From Athalassotoga sp964433875 (GTDB lineage Bacteria > Thermotogota > Thermotogae > Mesoaciditogales > Mesoaciditogaceae): DNA of 10,072 nucleotides. The position numbers were made by a program, and so were the translations under genes. Position 1 is the stretch's first letter; every line of letters begins with the position of its first letter. Where the stretch lies: positions 1 to 10,072 of the forward strand of contig CAYSSO010000042.1 of the NCBI GenBank assembly GCA_964433875.1. The letters are read 5' to 3'. A model generated the notes under the pieces. The model ran no database searches. It worked only from the letters and a program-made list of their open reading frames with translations, and had not been told where the DNA came from. This document shows, in pieces, positions 1 to 7,236 of this stretch.

Positions 1-1121
1 TCAACTTTTGATCTGGCGTCAAATGGATGACCGCCCCATATCACGAGATCGGCATCTTTCCCCTCTTCAATAGATCCTACTCTGTCTGCAATTCCGAGTA
101 TCTTTGCTGGATTTATCGTAAGCATCTTTAGCAAATCTTCCTCCTTCGCACCGTACCTCAAAGCACTTGCCGCTTGAATGGAGGCATATTCAAGTGGAAT
201 CACCGGGTGATCACACATCAAAGACACAAGTACACCTTTTTCATTTAAAATCTTTATCGACTCCATCGTCATATCCTTCAGTTCGCGCTTTGTCCTAAAG
301 GTCATCAAAGGGCCTACAACTACAGGTATCCCCTTCTCTTTTAAATAATCAACTATCTTGTAACCTTCTGTCCCATGCTCTATGACAAATCTAAATCCAA
401 ATTCATCTGCTATCCTTGCGGCAGTAAGTATGTCATCGTAACGATGGGCATGAATTCTGGCAGGAATCTCTCCTTTGAGGACCTTTTCTCCCGCTTCGAG
501 TTTTAGATCCCTTTCGATGAAAGGCTTGCCGTCTTTTTGGGCAATTTCCTTCTTTTTCATGTAATCCTGCACTCTCGTAAAATACGCCCTTACAACTGCT
601 GCCACTCCCAGACGCGTCGAAGGAGTTTTCTTCTGATCGCCGTAAACCCTTTTTGGGTTTTCACCGAAGGCCATCTTCAATCCTGCCGGTTCCTTGACTA
701 TCATCTCATTTACTATCTTTGATTTGAATTTTATTATCGCCCCTTGGCCGCCGACAGGATTAGCGCTTCCGGGAACTATCATGACCGTTGTAACCCCTCC
801 GCTAAGCGCTCTATCTATGGCAGGATCTTCGGGATTAAATCCATCTATGGCTTTAACATCGGCCGTGATAGGATCTGTCATTTCATTCACATCTGAACCA
901 ACCGGATCGTTAACGCTTTCTTCTTTGAGTCCTATGTGGGAATGGGCATCTATGAAACCCGGAAAAAGATATTTACCGGCTAAATCTATAACCTCGGTGT
1001 CTTCGTCTTTTTTTATCGATTCACCGACTTTGTATATTTTTGAATCTTTGACAAGCACGTCTCCTTTGAATGGTTTAGATGTAATTGGTAAAACAGTTGC
1101 GTTTTTGAAAAGTAATTTCAT
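1..1121 (-). CDS. Metal-dependent amidohydrolase (COG1228-like), C-terminus cut by window edge
   Basis: The frame is open from ATG 1121 to the left edge, 373 codons, probably lacking only the last few dozen residues. The product is an amidohydrolase-superfamily enzyme: N-terminal beta-sandwich (MKLLFKNATVLPI), then the metal pair H60-x-H62 in PGFIDAHSHIG, a GGVTTVMIVPGSANPVGG segment (108-125), H224/H226 in ARIHAHRYDD, H249 in VIEHGTEG and D304 in LMCDHPV. A final strand region with GSIEEGKDADLVIWGG is near the edge. It belongs to a different subgroup from the enzyme at 6013-7224 and has no obvious counterpart of that enzyme's carboxylated lysine (FGENP lies near that barrel position). Members hydrolyse cyclic or linear amides; the substrate is unknown. 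ATG 1121 is preceded by AGGAGG at 1132-1127, inside the end of the EamA gene, so the two are translationally coupled. Confidence 0.92.
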   Translation of the reverse strand, partial: MKLLFKNATVLPITSKPFKGDVLVKDSKIYKVGESIKKDEDTEVIDLAGKYLFPGFIDAHSHIGLKEESVNDPVGSDVNEMTDPITADVKAIDGFNPEDPAIDRALSGGVTTVMIVPGSANPVGGQGAIIKFKSKIVNEMIVKEPAGLKMAFGENPKRVYGDQKKTPSTRLGVAAVVRAYFTRVQDYMKKKEIAQKDGKPFIERDLKLEAGEKVLKGEIPARIHAHRYDDILTAARIADEFGFRFVIEHGTEGYKIVDYLKEKGIPVVVGPLMTFRTKRELKDMTMESIKILNEKGVLVSLMCDHPVIPLEYASIQAASALRYGAKEEDLLKMLTINPAKILGIADRVGSIEEGKDADLVIWGGHPFDARSKV

Positions 1122-1122
1122 T

Positions 1123-2049
1123 TTAGCCTCCTTGTGTGGATTTTAGATTATCCTTGATTTCTTCCCTCGAAAATCTTTCTCCCAAAATTACCCCTGTCAT
1201 CAGAATTAACCCACCAATGTAAAACCAAAGAGATGGTATATTCCCTAAGATAAAGAAATCAGAAATAACAGAGATCAAAGGTACAAGATATATTAAATTG
1301 GTAGCCGATCTCGGCCCTATGGTTCTTATAACGTAGTTCCAAATAAGATATCCAAATCCAGAACACAACACCGCAAGAAAGAGTAACCACAACACTACAT
1401 CTGTTCTTATAGGAGCAAATTCACCATGTCTTGAAACTATTTCCACTAAAGAAAATGGTATCAAAAAAATAACTCCCCATTTTGTCATTTCAATGGTCGT
1501 TATGAGGTTATCGTAACCTGAAAGTTTATCGATGTAGAAAGTATACATACCCCAAGAAAAAGCCGCAATTAAAATCAAAATATCTCCAAACACGTCTCCT
1601 CCAAGATCAAAACCATTTGAAAGCACAACTACAACAACACCTACTAACGCTACCAATGACATAATGTAGAGTTTTAACGAACTGATTTTTCTTTTGACAA
1701 AATCAGTTATGACGATGGTAAAAATGGGCATGGTGGATATCAAAATGGAGGCCTGAGCGGGTGTCGTGTAGTTAACCCCAACATTTTCAAAGATAAAACA
1801 AAGTGTTATTCCCCACAAACCTGCCAATATGGAAAGCCACTTTGCCTTCCGTGAAAGATTAATTTTGTTTCTAATTGTGAATTTTGAAAAAACCCACAAT
1901 ATCAGCCATGAAATACAAAATCTTAATATCGCCATTGTTATTGGGGGAATAACACCTACCACAATTTTTATAGCAACAAAAGAAATTCCCCAGAAAAAAA
2001 CTACAACAAGACCAAGAAAAATAGCTTTTTTCTTCGTTTGGCTTTCTAT
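1123..2049 (-). CDS. EamA/DMT-superfamily transporter, probably with a non-ATG (AUA) start
   Basis: A drug/metabolite transporter (EamA family) with two five-helix repeats, 10 predicted membrane segments and 308 residues in this reading. Family members export amino acids or metabolites; the substrate here is unknown. The first ordinary start, GTG 1962, gives 279 residues and removes helix 1. The 29 in-frame codons upstream (2049-1963) encode exactly the missing part: a basic start (ESQTKKK), then a helix with FFWGISFVAIKIV, typical of EamA N-termini. No ATG, GTG, TTG or CTG occurs in frame back to the stop at 2106-2104. The likeliest start is ATA at 2049, overlapping the permease TAG (ATAG) a few bases after a weak GGAAG. 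A sequencing error or start-codon mutation is the alternative. The TAA stop (1125-1123) is 1 nt before the next ATG. I am sure of the family, less so of the start. Confidence 0.85.
   Translation of the reverse strand: MESQTKKKAIFLGLVVVFFWGISFVAIKIVVGVIPPITMAILRFCISWLILWVFSKFTIRNKINLSRKAKWLSILAGLWGITLCFIFENVGVNYTTPAQASILISTMPIFTIVITDFVKRKISSLKLYIMSLVALVGVVVVVLSNGFDLGGDVFGDILILIAAFSWGMYTFYIDKLSGYDNLITTIEMTKWGVIFLIPFSLVEIVSRHGEFAPIRTDVVLWLLFLAVLCSGFGYLIWNYVIRTIGPRSATNLIYLVPLISVISDFFILGNIPSLWFYIGGLILMTGVILGERFSREEIKDNLKSTQGG
1127..1132 (-). promoter_or_regulatory. Shine-Dalgarno of the left amidohydrolase, inside the EamA 3' end
   Basis: A perfect AGGAGG 5 nt before ATG 1121, located within the last codons of the EamA gene. 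Only one base separates the EamA TAA from the ATG, so reinitiation by ribosomes finishing EamA is likely. Confidence 0.8.
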
Positions 2050-3902
2050 CCTACTTCCGTAACATTTGAGTCTTTTTGCTCTTCCACTATAACACTGAGA
2101 TCTTCAGTGTTGTGTCCACCTCTAAGTGCAAAAACATATATCACAGAATAGACGGCTATCATAACAATCGTATCCCATGGAAATGGAATTAGAACATCGT
2201 TTCCGAATGCTCCAAAATATGAAAATAGTTCAGTCACTATCATCAAAGAAAGCAACCAATAGGAACTTAAAAACATCTGTTTATCTTTTTGAGAAACTTT
2301 TAACGATGTTATCGCCGTGAATAACAGGACAATCCCGGCCATTACAACCAGACTCAAAAGAAATATTTCTGTCCTTGTCCCCAGCGATTCTTTAGAAGAC
2401 GGGTAAAGTACGTACATGTAATTGATCACCAAAGCACTTATCGCTATGACTAATTCTATTAGTCCTATTGTGTAAGCAAAGAATTTTGAAAGATTTAATT
2501 TCTTAGGGGCGTAAAGAAAATAAAATATCGGGATTCCTATAAATGTTGTGTAAAAGATCATCGTAAAGGTTGTTATTCCAGACCAGTAAACGATAAGGGC
2601 AGCTCCAACAAAAGCAATGGGGGCTATTACAGATGCGTAAGGCAAATGGAATGGTCTGTGAAGTTGTGGTGCATGTTTTCTAAAGGTCATCAATGCCAGT
2701 GGTCCCATTATGTAGGTTAGCACTGTAGCGCTGGATATAAAGCCCACAAAAAGATACCACGACGGAAACGGCAAAAAGAAGACCACTCCAAGCACAAGAC
2801 TTGCTATCAGTGCAATATAGGGTATCCTTGTCTTACTATGGATTTTAAGCAGTGAAGATGGAAAATATCCGTCTGCCGCTATACCGTACAACACCCTTGC
2901 AGAATTGCCAGAGTATATCCAACCAGTCCCGCTAGGCGAGATCCAGGCATCGATGAGTAAAAAATAAGAAAATGCTATAAATAAGGCTATGCCGCTGTAT
3001 TGCAGTTCTGTGAAAAACGGTGCGGAACCCAAAGAAGACGATGTCAATGTAGACCATGTTGTGTTGACAGGCCATTTGATTGCTCCCAAAAAAGCAACCT
3101 GCAAAAGTGTGTAAAGTGCTATTGCAGCCAGCACAGAATACACAGTCGCTCTCGGAACATCTTTCTGAGGATTTTTTGCCTCTCCACCAAATTCAAGCGC
3201 TTGCCTGAATCCAAGGTAAGAAAAGACTATTCCCGCTGATGGAATTGCGTAAAACATACTGCCAACTCCCAATGGAAAGAATCCTCCGTGAGAAACTAAA
3301 TTTGACTTGTTGAACATGAAAAGCAGAAAGACAAATGTAAGTGTTGGAATGATGAATTTCCACCATGTGGCGACCGAGTTGAACTTGCCAAGGAACCTTA
3401 TACCGAACCAGTTTAAAAAGAAAAATGCGATTAGCAAAGCCACACCGGCCAGTATACCAACAGGAGTCAAAACCGATACGCCGGATACCGTGTGGAAAAG
3501 ACCGGGAACATAGGTTGAAGCATAGGTCAGTACCGCTTCAGCCTCAACTGTTGGCACCGTTACGGCACTCAGCATGTAAGCCCATCCTATTATGTATCCC
3601 GTGTAACCGCCATAGGCTAAATGAGGATACCTCACAATGGCACCACTTTTTGGAATTGCACCCGAAACTTCTGCAAAGGTCAAGGCTATGAATAAAACTA
3701 TGACTCCTCCTATTATCCATGACAGTATTGATGCGGGTCCTGCCGTACTGGCGGCGCCTGCAACTCCCAGCAGCCATCCAGAGCCTATTATTCCTCCCAT
3801 TGAAAGAAAAAATAAATCCTGAAGGCTTAAAGCTTTTTTGAGTTTTTTATCCGACTCTTTCGCTATAGCCTCTGCTGGTCTTATTTCATTTTGATCTGCC
3901 AA
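2046..3902 (-). CDS. APC-superfamily amino acid permease, long form
   Basis: A 618-residue secondary transporter of the amino acid-polyamine-organocation superfamily, probably a proton-coupled amino acid importer or exchanger in the cytoplasmic membrane. Visible motifs, numbered from TTG 3902: the unwound TM1 substrate motif SMGGIIGSGWLLG at about 34-46, and the cytoplasmic loop GGEAKNPQKDVPRA at about 239-252, a classic APC signature. I count roughly 14-16 hydrophobic segments. It is longer than the usual 450-500 residues, with extra C-terminal helices (about 475-595) and a charged cytoplasmic tail. The start is set by GGGAGG (3916-3911), 8 nt before the TTG; the in-frame GTG at 3911 overlaps that site. 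The style resembles long APC permeases of acidophilic archaea and the aspartate/glutamate group, from memory only; the substrate is undetermined. Its TAG stop overlaps the proposed EamA start. Confidence 0.92.
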   Translation of the reverse strand: MADQNEIRPAEAIAKESDKKLKKALSLQDLFFLSMGGIIGSGWLLGVAGAASTAGPASILSWIIGGVIVLFIALTFAEVSGAIPKSGAIVRYPHLAYGGYTGYIIGWAYMLSAVTVPTVEAEAVLTYASTYVPGLFHTVSGVSVLTPVGILAGVALLIAFFFLNWFGIRFLGKFNSVATWWKFIIPTLTFVFLLFMFNKSNLVSHGGFFPLGVGSMFYAIPSAGIVFSYLGFRQALEFGGEAKNPQKDVPRATVYSVLAAIALYTLLQVAFLGAIKWPVNTTWSTLTSSSLGSAPFFTELQYSGIALFIAFSYFLLIDAWISPSGTGWIYSGNSARVLYGIAADGYFPSSLLKIHSKTRIPYIALIASLVLGVVFFLPFPSWYLFVGFISSATVLTYIMGPLALMTFRKHAPQLHRPFHLPYASVIAPIAFVGAALIVYWSGITTFTMIFYTTFIGIPIFYFLYAPKKLNLSKFFAYTIGLIELVIAISALVINYMYVLYPSSKESLGTRTEIFLLSLVVMAGIVLLFTAITSLKVSQKDKQMFLSSYWLLSLMIVTELFSYFGAFGNDVLIPFPWDTIVMIAVYSVIYVFALRGGHNTEDLSVIVEEQKDSNVTEVG

Positions 3903-3910
3903 GAAAATCA

Positions 3911-3916
3911 CCTCCC
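3911..3916 (-). promoter_or_regulatory. Shine-Dalgarno deciding the APC permease start
   Basis: Minus-strand GGGAGG, continuing as GGGAGGTGAT, closely matches the anti-Shine-Dalgarno complement. The in-frame GTG at 3911-3909 overlaps it and so cannot be the initiation codon. The next start, TTG 3902-3900, lies at the ideal 8-nt distance and gives MADQNEIRP as the N-terminus. Confidence 0.8.
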
Positions 3917-3928
3917 TATGTAAGTTTC

Positions 3929-5785
3929 TTAATTACCCGATTTGTACAAACCGTAAAAATGAAGATCTTTAGAGTAACTCGGATTGTAATTTGTTGGATA
4001 AAGGCCATGCAGCCAATCTCTGTAAACCAATTGTCGCGATGGCTGAATCAACCATATCATGATGGCATCTTCGTAAGTTTTCAAACTTATCTCTTTGTAA
4101 ATTTTCTCCGCAACACTGTCAGAGGTCGCTGAAACTGCCGCGTTTATAAGAGGATCAAATTCCTTTTTTGCAAATTCTTTGAAATTTTGTCCAAGCGCTT
4201 CTCCATAAACTCCTGATGAATCGAGATAGCCGTAAACTCGATCGTAGGAAGTATTCGCAAACCAGTCAAGGGCTATCATTGGAATATTGTTACTGAGAAA
4301 TTCTCCAACAAGTGTCTGCCATAACACTGGCACAGGTACAACGTCAAATTTGGGATTTACCTGCTGGGCATACGTACTTAACATCTCGCACGCTTCCTGC
4401 ATCGTCGGATCTGTAGAGTTGTAGATTATGGCAAATTTAAATCCCTTCTTCCAAACCTCTCCGTTGTATGCTTTCTTGAAATATTCGGCAGCCTTTGCCA
4501 GATCCTGATGGTACATAGGAATATAAGGATCATATCCTATAAGACCTGTGCATATCGGACTGTTGGGCACTATTCCAAGTCCATTCCAGACATCTTTCAC
4601 GTACGTTCGATGCGGGAAGAGATATTCGAAGCCCTTTCTTACATCTAAGTTTGAAAAGAAATCGGGCGGAATTCCGTTGCCATCCAATTTGCCGGAATAA
4701 ATGTATTTGCTGTGTGGATTCACACTGAATGCAAATGACAGTTGATACTGTGCAAGTTCGGGTATGTTCTCGGAGACCTTTACCCCTCGAATATTTTCAA
4801 CCTGGGTAATGTAGGCCGGAGGCACAGAGATTATATCGGCATCTCCGCGCATCAGATCGAGTTTTCTTGTGGTGAATTCAGGAACTGTTTTTATGATGGC
4901 GTATTTTATCTTCGCAGGCTCTCCCCAGTAGCCATCAAAACGCTTTAAAACAACTTCTCTTCCCTGAGTCCACGATTGCAATTCAAACGGCCCTGTTCCA
5001 TTTGTTATGGAATAAAGCGGATCTGCTTGGCGCTGAGGATTGTAATAATTCCACCATGTATCTGCCGTTCCAGGCCACGCTCCGTTATCCGCAGCCCATT
5101 TCGCGTCCAAAATGTCTATCCCTTCGAGATAACTGAAAAAAAGATCGGATGAAAATGGATGAGCAAGGTGTATTATGACATCATCACCTTTTATTTCAAA
5201 GGCTTTGGATAAAAGATCAAAGGTATCTATGAGGGCTTTTTTGTACGCCTCATTCTTTGGTGTGGTCGTACCGGTGGCAAATAAATCATTCCATGATTTC
5301 ACGCCTGCAAGTTTGACTGCCCACTTCGAGATGTTGTTAACATAATTGCCGTTTATCTTAGGAAGTAGAGGCTCGGTCAATATGTATGAATTGCCTCCGG
5401 CCATACCTGTGACAACAAATCTTTCAAATGAATAAACCACGTCCTGAGGTGTAAGCAGATCTCCATTTTGAAAATGGACTCCTTTTCTTATGTGAAAGAC
5501 GTATGTCATGCCGTTATCGAGAATTGTGCCGTCTTTGACAGAAGGTATATTTGTTGCAAGCACAGGCACGTAACGCGTCAAAAATGTGCCATCAAAGGTG
5601 ATAAGAGTCTGGTAGATGTTGTCGAGTACCTCTCCAGAGGCCGTGTCGATGACCATAGCCGGATCAAGCGTCTCCGCCGCTCTTTCTTGCTCGTAGACTA
5701 CGGTATCGGGATTTGGTACTGAGGCCAAAGTCATAATTGAGAATAAAACCAATACACCTGTTACAAAAAACCATTTGTGCTTCAT
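3929..5785 (-). CDS. Peptide ABC transporter substrate-binding protein, family 5 (SBP-A)
   Basis: A 618-residue DppA/OppA-type solute-binding protein. The signal peptide is about residues 1-21 (MKHKWFFVTG, hydrophobic core, TLA), with no lipobox cysteine. The family signature spans about 95-122 (YVFHIRKGVHFQNGD, LTPQDVVYSFER). ATG 5785 is preceded by GGAGGTGG (5797-5790). It shares many blocks with SBP-B, including KLAGVKSWNDLFATGT, GIPPDFFSN, TRKLDL and DLAKAAEYFKKAYNG, at matching positions and with almost the same total length, so the two arose by duplication. Residues between the blocks differ, especially around the expected ligand pocket, which suggests different ligands served by a shared transporter. 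No permease or ATPase gene lies beside this copy; it sits between the amidohydrolase stub and the APC permease. The ligand is unknown. Confidence 0.93.
   Translation of the reverse strand: MKHKWFFVTGVLVLFSIMTLASVPNPDTVVYEQERAAETLDPAMVIDTASGEVLDNIYQTLITFDGTFLTRYVPVLATNIPSVKDGTILDNGMTYVFHIRKGVHFQNGDLLTPQDVVYSFERFVVTGMAGGNSYILTEPLLPKINGNYVNNISKWAVKLAGVKSWNDLFATGTTTPKNEAYKKALIDTFDLLSKAFEIKGDDVIIHLAHPFSSDLFFSYLEGIDILDAKWAADNGAWPGTADTWWNYYNPQRQADPLYSITNGTGPFELQSWTQGREVVLKRFDGYWGEPAKIKYAIIKTVPEFTTRKLDLMRGDADIISVPPAYITQVENIRGVKVSENIPELAQYQLSFAFSVNPHSKYIYSGKLDGNGIPPDFFSNLDVRKGFEYLFPHRTYVKDVWNGLGIVPNSPICTGLIGYDPYIPMYHQDLAKAAEYFKKAYNGEVWKKGFKFAIIYNSTDPTMQEACEMLSTYAQQVNPKFDVVPVPVLWQTLVGEFLSNNIPMIALDWFANTSYDRVYGYLDSSGVYGEALGQNFKEFAKKEFDPLINAAVSATSDSVAEKIYKEISLKTYEDAIMIWLIQPSRQLVYRDWLHGLYPTNYNPSYSKDLHFYGLYKSGN
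4461..4510 (-). repeat. Near-identical 50-nt patch shared by the two SBP genes, copy A
   Basis: This segment of SBP-A matches 8649-8698 in SBP-B with three differences in 50 bases, all silent. It encodes the DLAKAAEYFKKAYNG block. Flanking DNA is much more diverged, so this is a conserved patch inside paralogous genes rather than a mobile repeat. Confidence 0.75.
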
Positions 5786-5812
5786 CTAACCACCTCCATA
5801 TGAACTTTTATT

Positions 5813-6007
5813 TCAGGAAAATACTATTTTGTCAGACCTCAAACGTTTTTGAATTGTTCCCCCGTTAACCTTTATGATCTTTGCTTTTGGAGGAATTTCG
5901 ACCTTCTCACCTACCTTTTCAATCTTTTCTCCGTCTATAAGCACAACGCCATCGAATAGAACTTTACCCGTACCGTCTATGATCCTTCCGACAAATGCCA
6001 TTTTCAT
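5813..6007 (-). pseudogene. N-terminal remnant of a second amidohydrolase (64 codons)
   Basis: This short frame encodes only the N-terminal beta-sandwich strand region of an amidohydrolase: residues 5-51 (FVGRIIDGTGKVLFDG, then VVLIDGEKIEKVGEKV, ending in VNGGT) align with the start of the intact enzyme just upstream. In family members this is normally followed by LPGxIDxHxH. Here similarity stops after T51/I52 (about 5855), and an unrelated tail of about a dozen residues (QKRLRSDKIVFS) leads to TGA. The metal site and barrel are absent, so it cannot be an active hydrolase. ATG 6007 has a good GGTGATC-type ribosome-binding site overlapping the preceding stop, so it is probably still translated. 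It looks like a tandem paralogue cut by an internal deletion. A small protein with a new role is possible but unsupported. A longer reading of the same frame back to 6178 only shadows the upstream gene. Confidence 0.8.
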
Positions 6008-6012
6008 AACGA

Positions 6013-7224
6013 TCACCCTAATTCTTTGTATATTTTCCCGGCCTTCATGACGAATTTGACGTCTTTCAAAATGGATATATCCTTTAGAGGATCTCCCTCT
6101 ACGGCTATCAGGTCGGCCTCTTTTCCTACCTCGACGGTGCCGACGATCTTTTCCATACCAAGCAATTGCGCTCCCCATTTAGTTGCGGCCATTATCGCAT
6201 CCATAGGTTTCACGCCATTTTCTACCATCAAAACTAACTCCTGCGCATTTTCTCCATGTCTGTTGAAAGGTGTGGCGGCATCGGTACCCATCGCTATCTT
6301 TACCCCCGCTTTGTAGGCCCTCGAAAAACTATCCGCATGGTAACTTATTATCTCTTCGGTCTTTCTTACGGCATGCTCTGGAATTCCAGCCTCACGTCCG
6401 TATTTTTTTATGTTGTAAGGCGCAACGAGAGTGGCGACCAAAAACACCCCTTTCTCCTTCATCATCTCAATGGCTTCATCGTCCAAAAATATGCCGTGTT
6501 CTATCGAATCAATTCCTGCCCTTATGGCATTTTTTATGCCTTCCGTACCTTGAGCATGGGCGGCCGCTTTCTTCCCTACTTTGTGTGCCTCTTCAACTGC
6601 CGCTCTCATTTCTTCTTGAGTAAGTTGCGGCGAGCCCGGCTCATCTCCCTCAGACATGACTCCACCGGTGGCCATCATCTTCACGACGTCCGCCCCCATC
6701 TTCAGTTGATATCTCGCAGCCTTCCTAACTTCGTCTGGCCCATCGGCTATAACGCCGTATCCATTTGTGCTTACCTCCGGTGCAAGCCATCTATCACCGT
6801 GGCCTCCGGTCATTGAAATCGCCTGACCTGAGACTTTCATTCTCGGCCCTTCTACAATGCCACTTTCTATGGCCTTCTTTAAGGCTATATCGAGAAAGCC
6901 TCTGTCTCCCATCGATCTTACAGTCGTAAATCCTGCCATAAGATCAGATCTGGCGTTAACGTATGCCTTTAAAGTCGTCATCGGAAGCAACTCTTTGAGC
7001 ATCTGAAGTTCTCTGTTTGGCTCCCCATTTCCGCCTAAATGTAAATGTGCATCTATCATGCCGGGTAGCACTGTGTATCCTCGCATGTCTACGATCTCGC
7101 CATTCGGCAAATGGCCGACATTCTTTTTGACATCTTGAATTTTTGTCCCTTCAACCACTACAACGGCGTCTTCTAACACGTTACCGTTACCATCTATTAA
7201 ATTCATATGAGTTAAAATGTACAT
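6013..7224 (-). CDS. Metal-dependent amidohydrolase, Xaa-Pro dipeptidase/imidazolonepropionase-like
   Basis: A complete 403-residue amidohydrolase-superfamily enzyme, probably cytoplasmic. Small beta-sandwich segments (about 1-55 and 360-403) flank a TIM barrel. Visible metal and catalytic ligands are the H60-x-H62 pair in GMIDAHLHLGG, K182 in GADVVKMMATGG (the position carboxylated in binuclear members), H223 in AAHAQGTEG, H243 in SIEHG and D315 in AMGTDAA; H142 lies in GGHGD. This complete set fits an active binuclear enzyme. Relatives in COG1228 include carboxypeptidase-like enzymes that cleave Xaa-Pro, Xaa-Arg/Lys or N-acyl amino acids, so peptide or amide hydrolysis fits the neighbouring peptide importer; the substrate is inference. 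ATG 7224 has AAGGAG 7 nt upstream, overlapping the permease stop. A stub of a second, similar enzyme follows after 5 nt. Confidence 0.92.
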   Translation of the reverse strand: MYILTHMNLIDGNGNVLEDAVVVVEGTKIQDVKKNVGHLPNGEIVDMRGYTVLPGMIDAHLHLGGNGEPNRELQMLKELLPMTTLKAYVNARSDLMAGFTTVRSMGDRGFLDIALKKAIESGIVEGPRMKVSGQAISMTGGHGDRWLAPEVSTNGYGVIADGPDEVRKAARYQLKMGADVVKMMATGGVMSEGDEPGSPQLTQEEMRAAVEEAHKVGKKAAAHAQGTEGIKNAIRAGIDSIEHGIFLDDEAIEMMKEKGVFLVATLVAPYNIKKYGREAGIPEHAVRKTEEIISYHADSFSRAYKAGVKIAMGTDAATPFNRHGENAQELVLMVENGVKPMDAIMAATKWGAQLLGMEKIVGTVEVGKEADLIAVEGDPLKDISILKDVKFVMKAGKIYKELG

Positions 7225-7236
7225 ATTTTCTCTCCT

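Noticed and set aside
537..1146. Plus-strand open frames opposite the left amidohydrolase
   Set aside because: They lie antisense to a gene with clear family motifs, have low-complexity or unrelated translations and lack ribosome-binding sites.
2046..2103. Programmed -1 frameshift fusing the APC permease to EamA
   Set aside because: The overlap geometry would allow it, but the only run (CAAAAAG) is not arranged as an X XXY YYZ heptamer in the permease frame, and I see no stimulatory hairpin. A non-standard start is simpler.
5786..5812. Possible promoter or terminator in the gap before SBP-A
   Set aside because: The 27-nt gap holds only the ribosome-binding site and no hairpin or promoter-like pair of boxes.
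5818..5830. Small AT palindrome (aaaata-c-tatttt) near the end of the amidohydrolase stub
   Set aside because: Arms of only six A/T bases with a one-base centre are expected by chance in AT-rich DNA; it is neither a credible terminator nor a clear transposon end.
6008..6178. Upstream extension of the amidohydrolase-stub frame, giving an arginine-rich 121-residue protein
   Set aside because: The extra part overlaps the 3' end of the intact amidohydrolase in another frame, and the arginine-rich composition is typical of a shadow. The ribosome-binding site points to ATG 6007.
6026..6816. Long plus-strand open frames opposite the 6013-7224 amidohydrolase
   Set aside because: Antisense shadows of a gene with a complete set of catalytic residues; translations show no recognisable domain.
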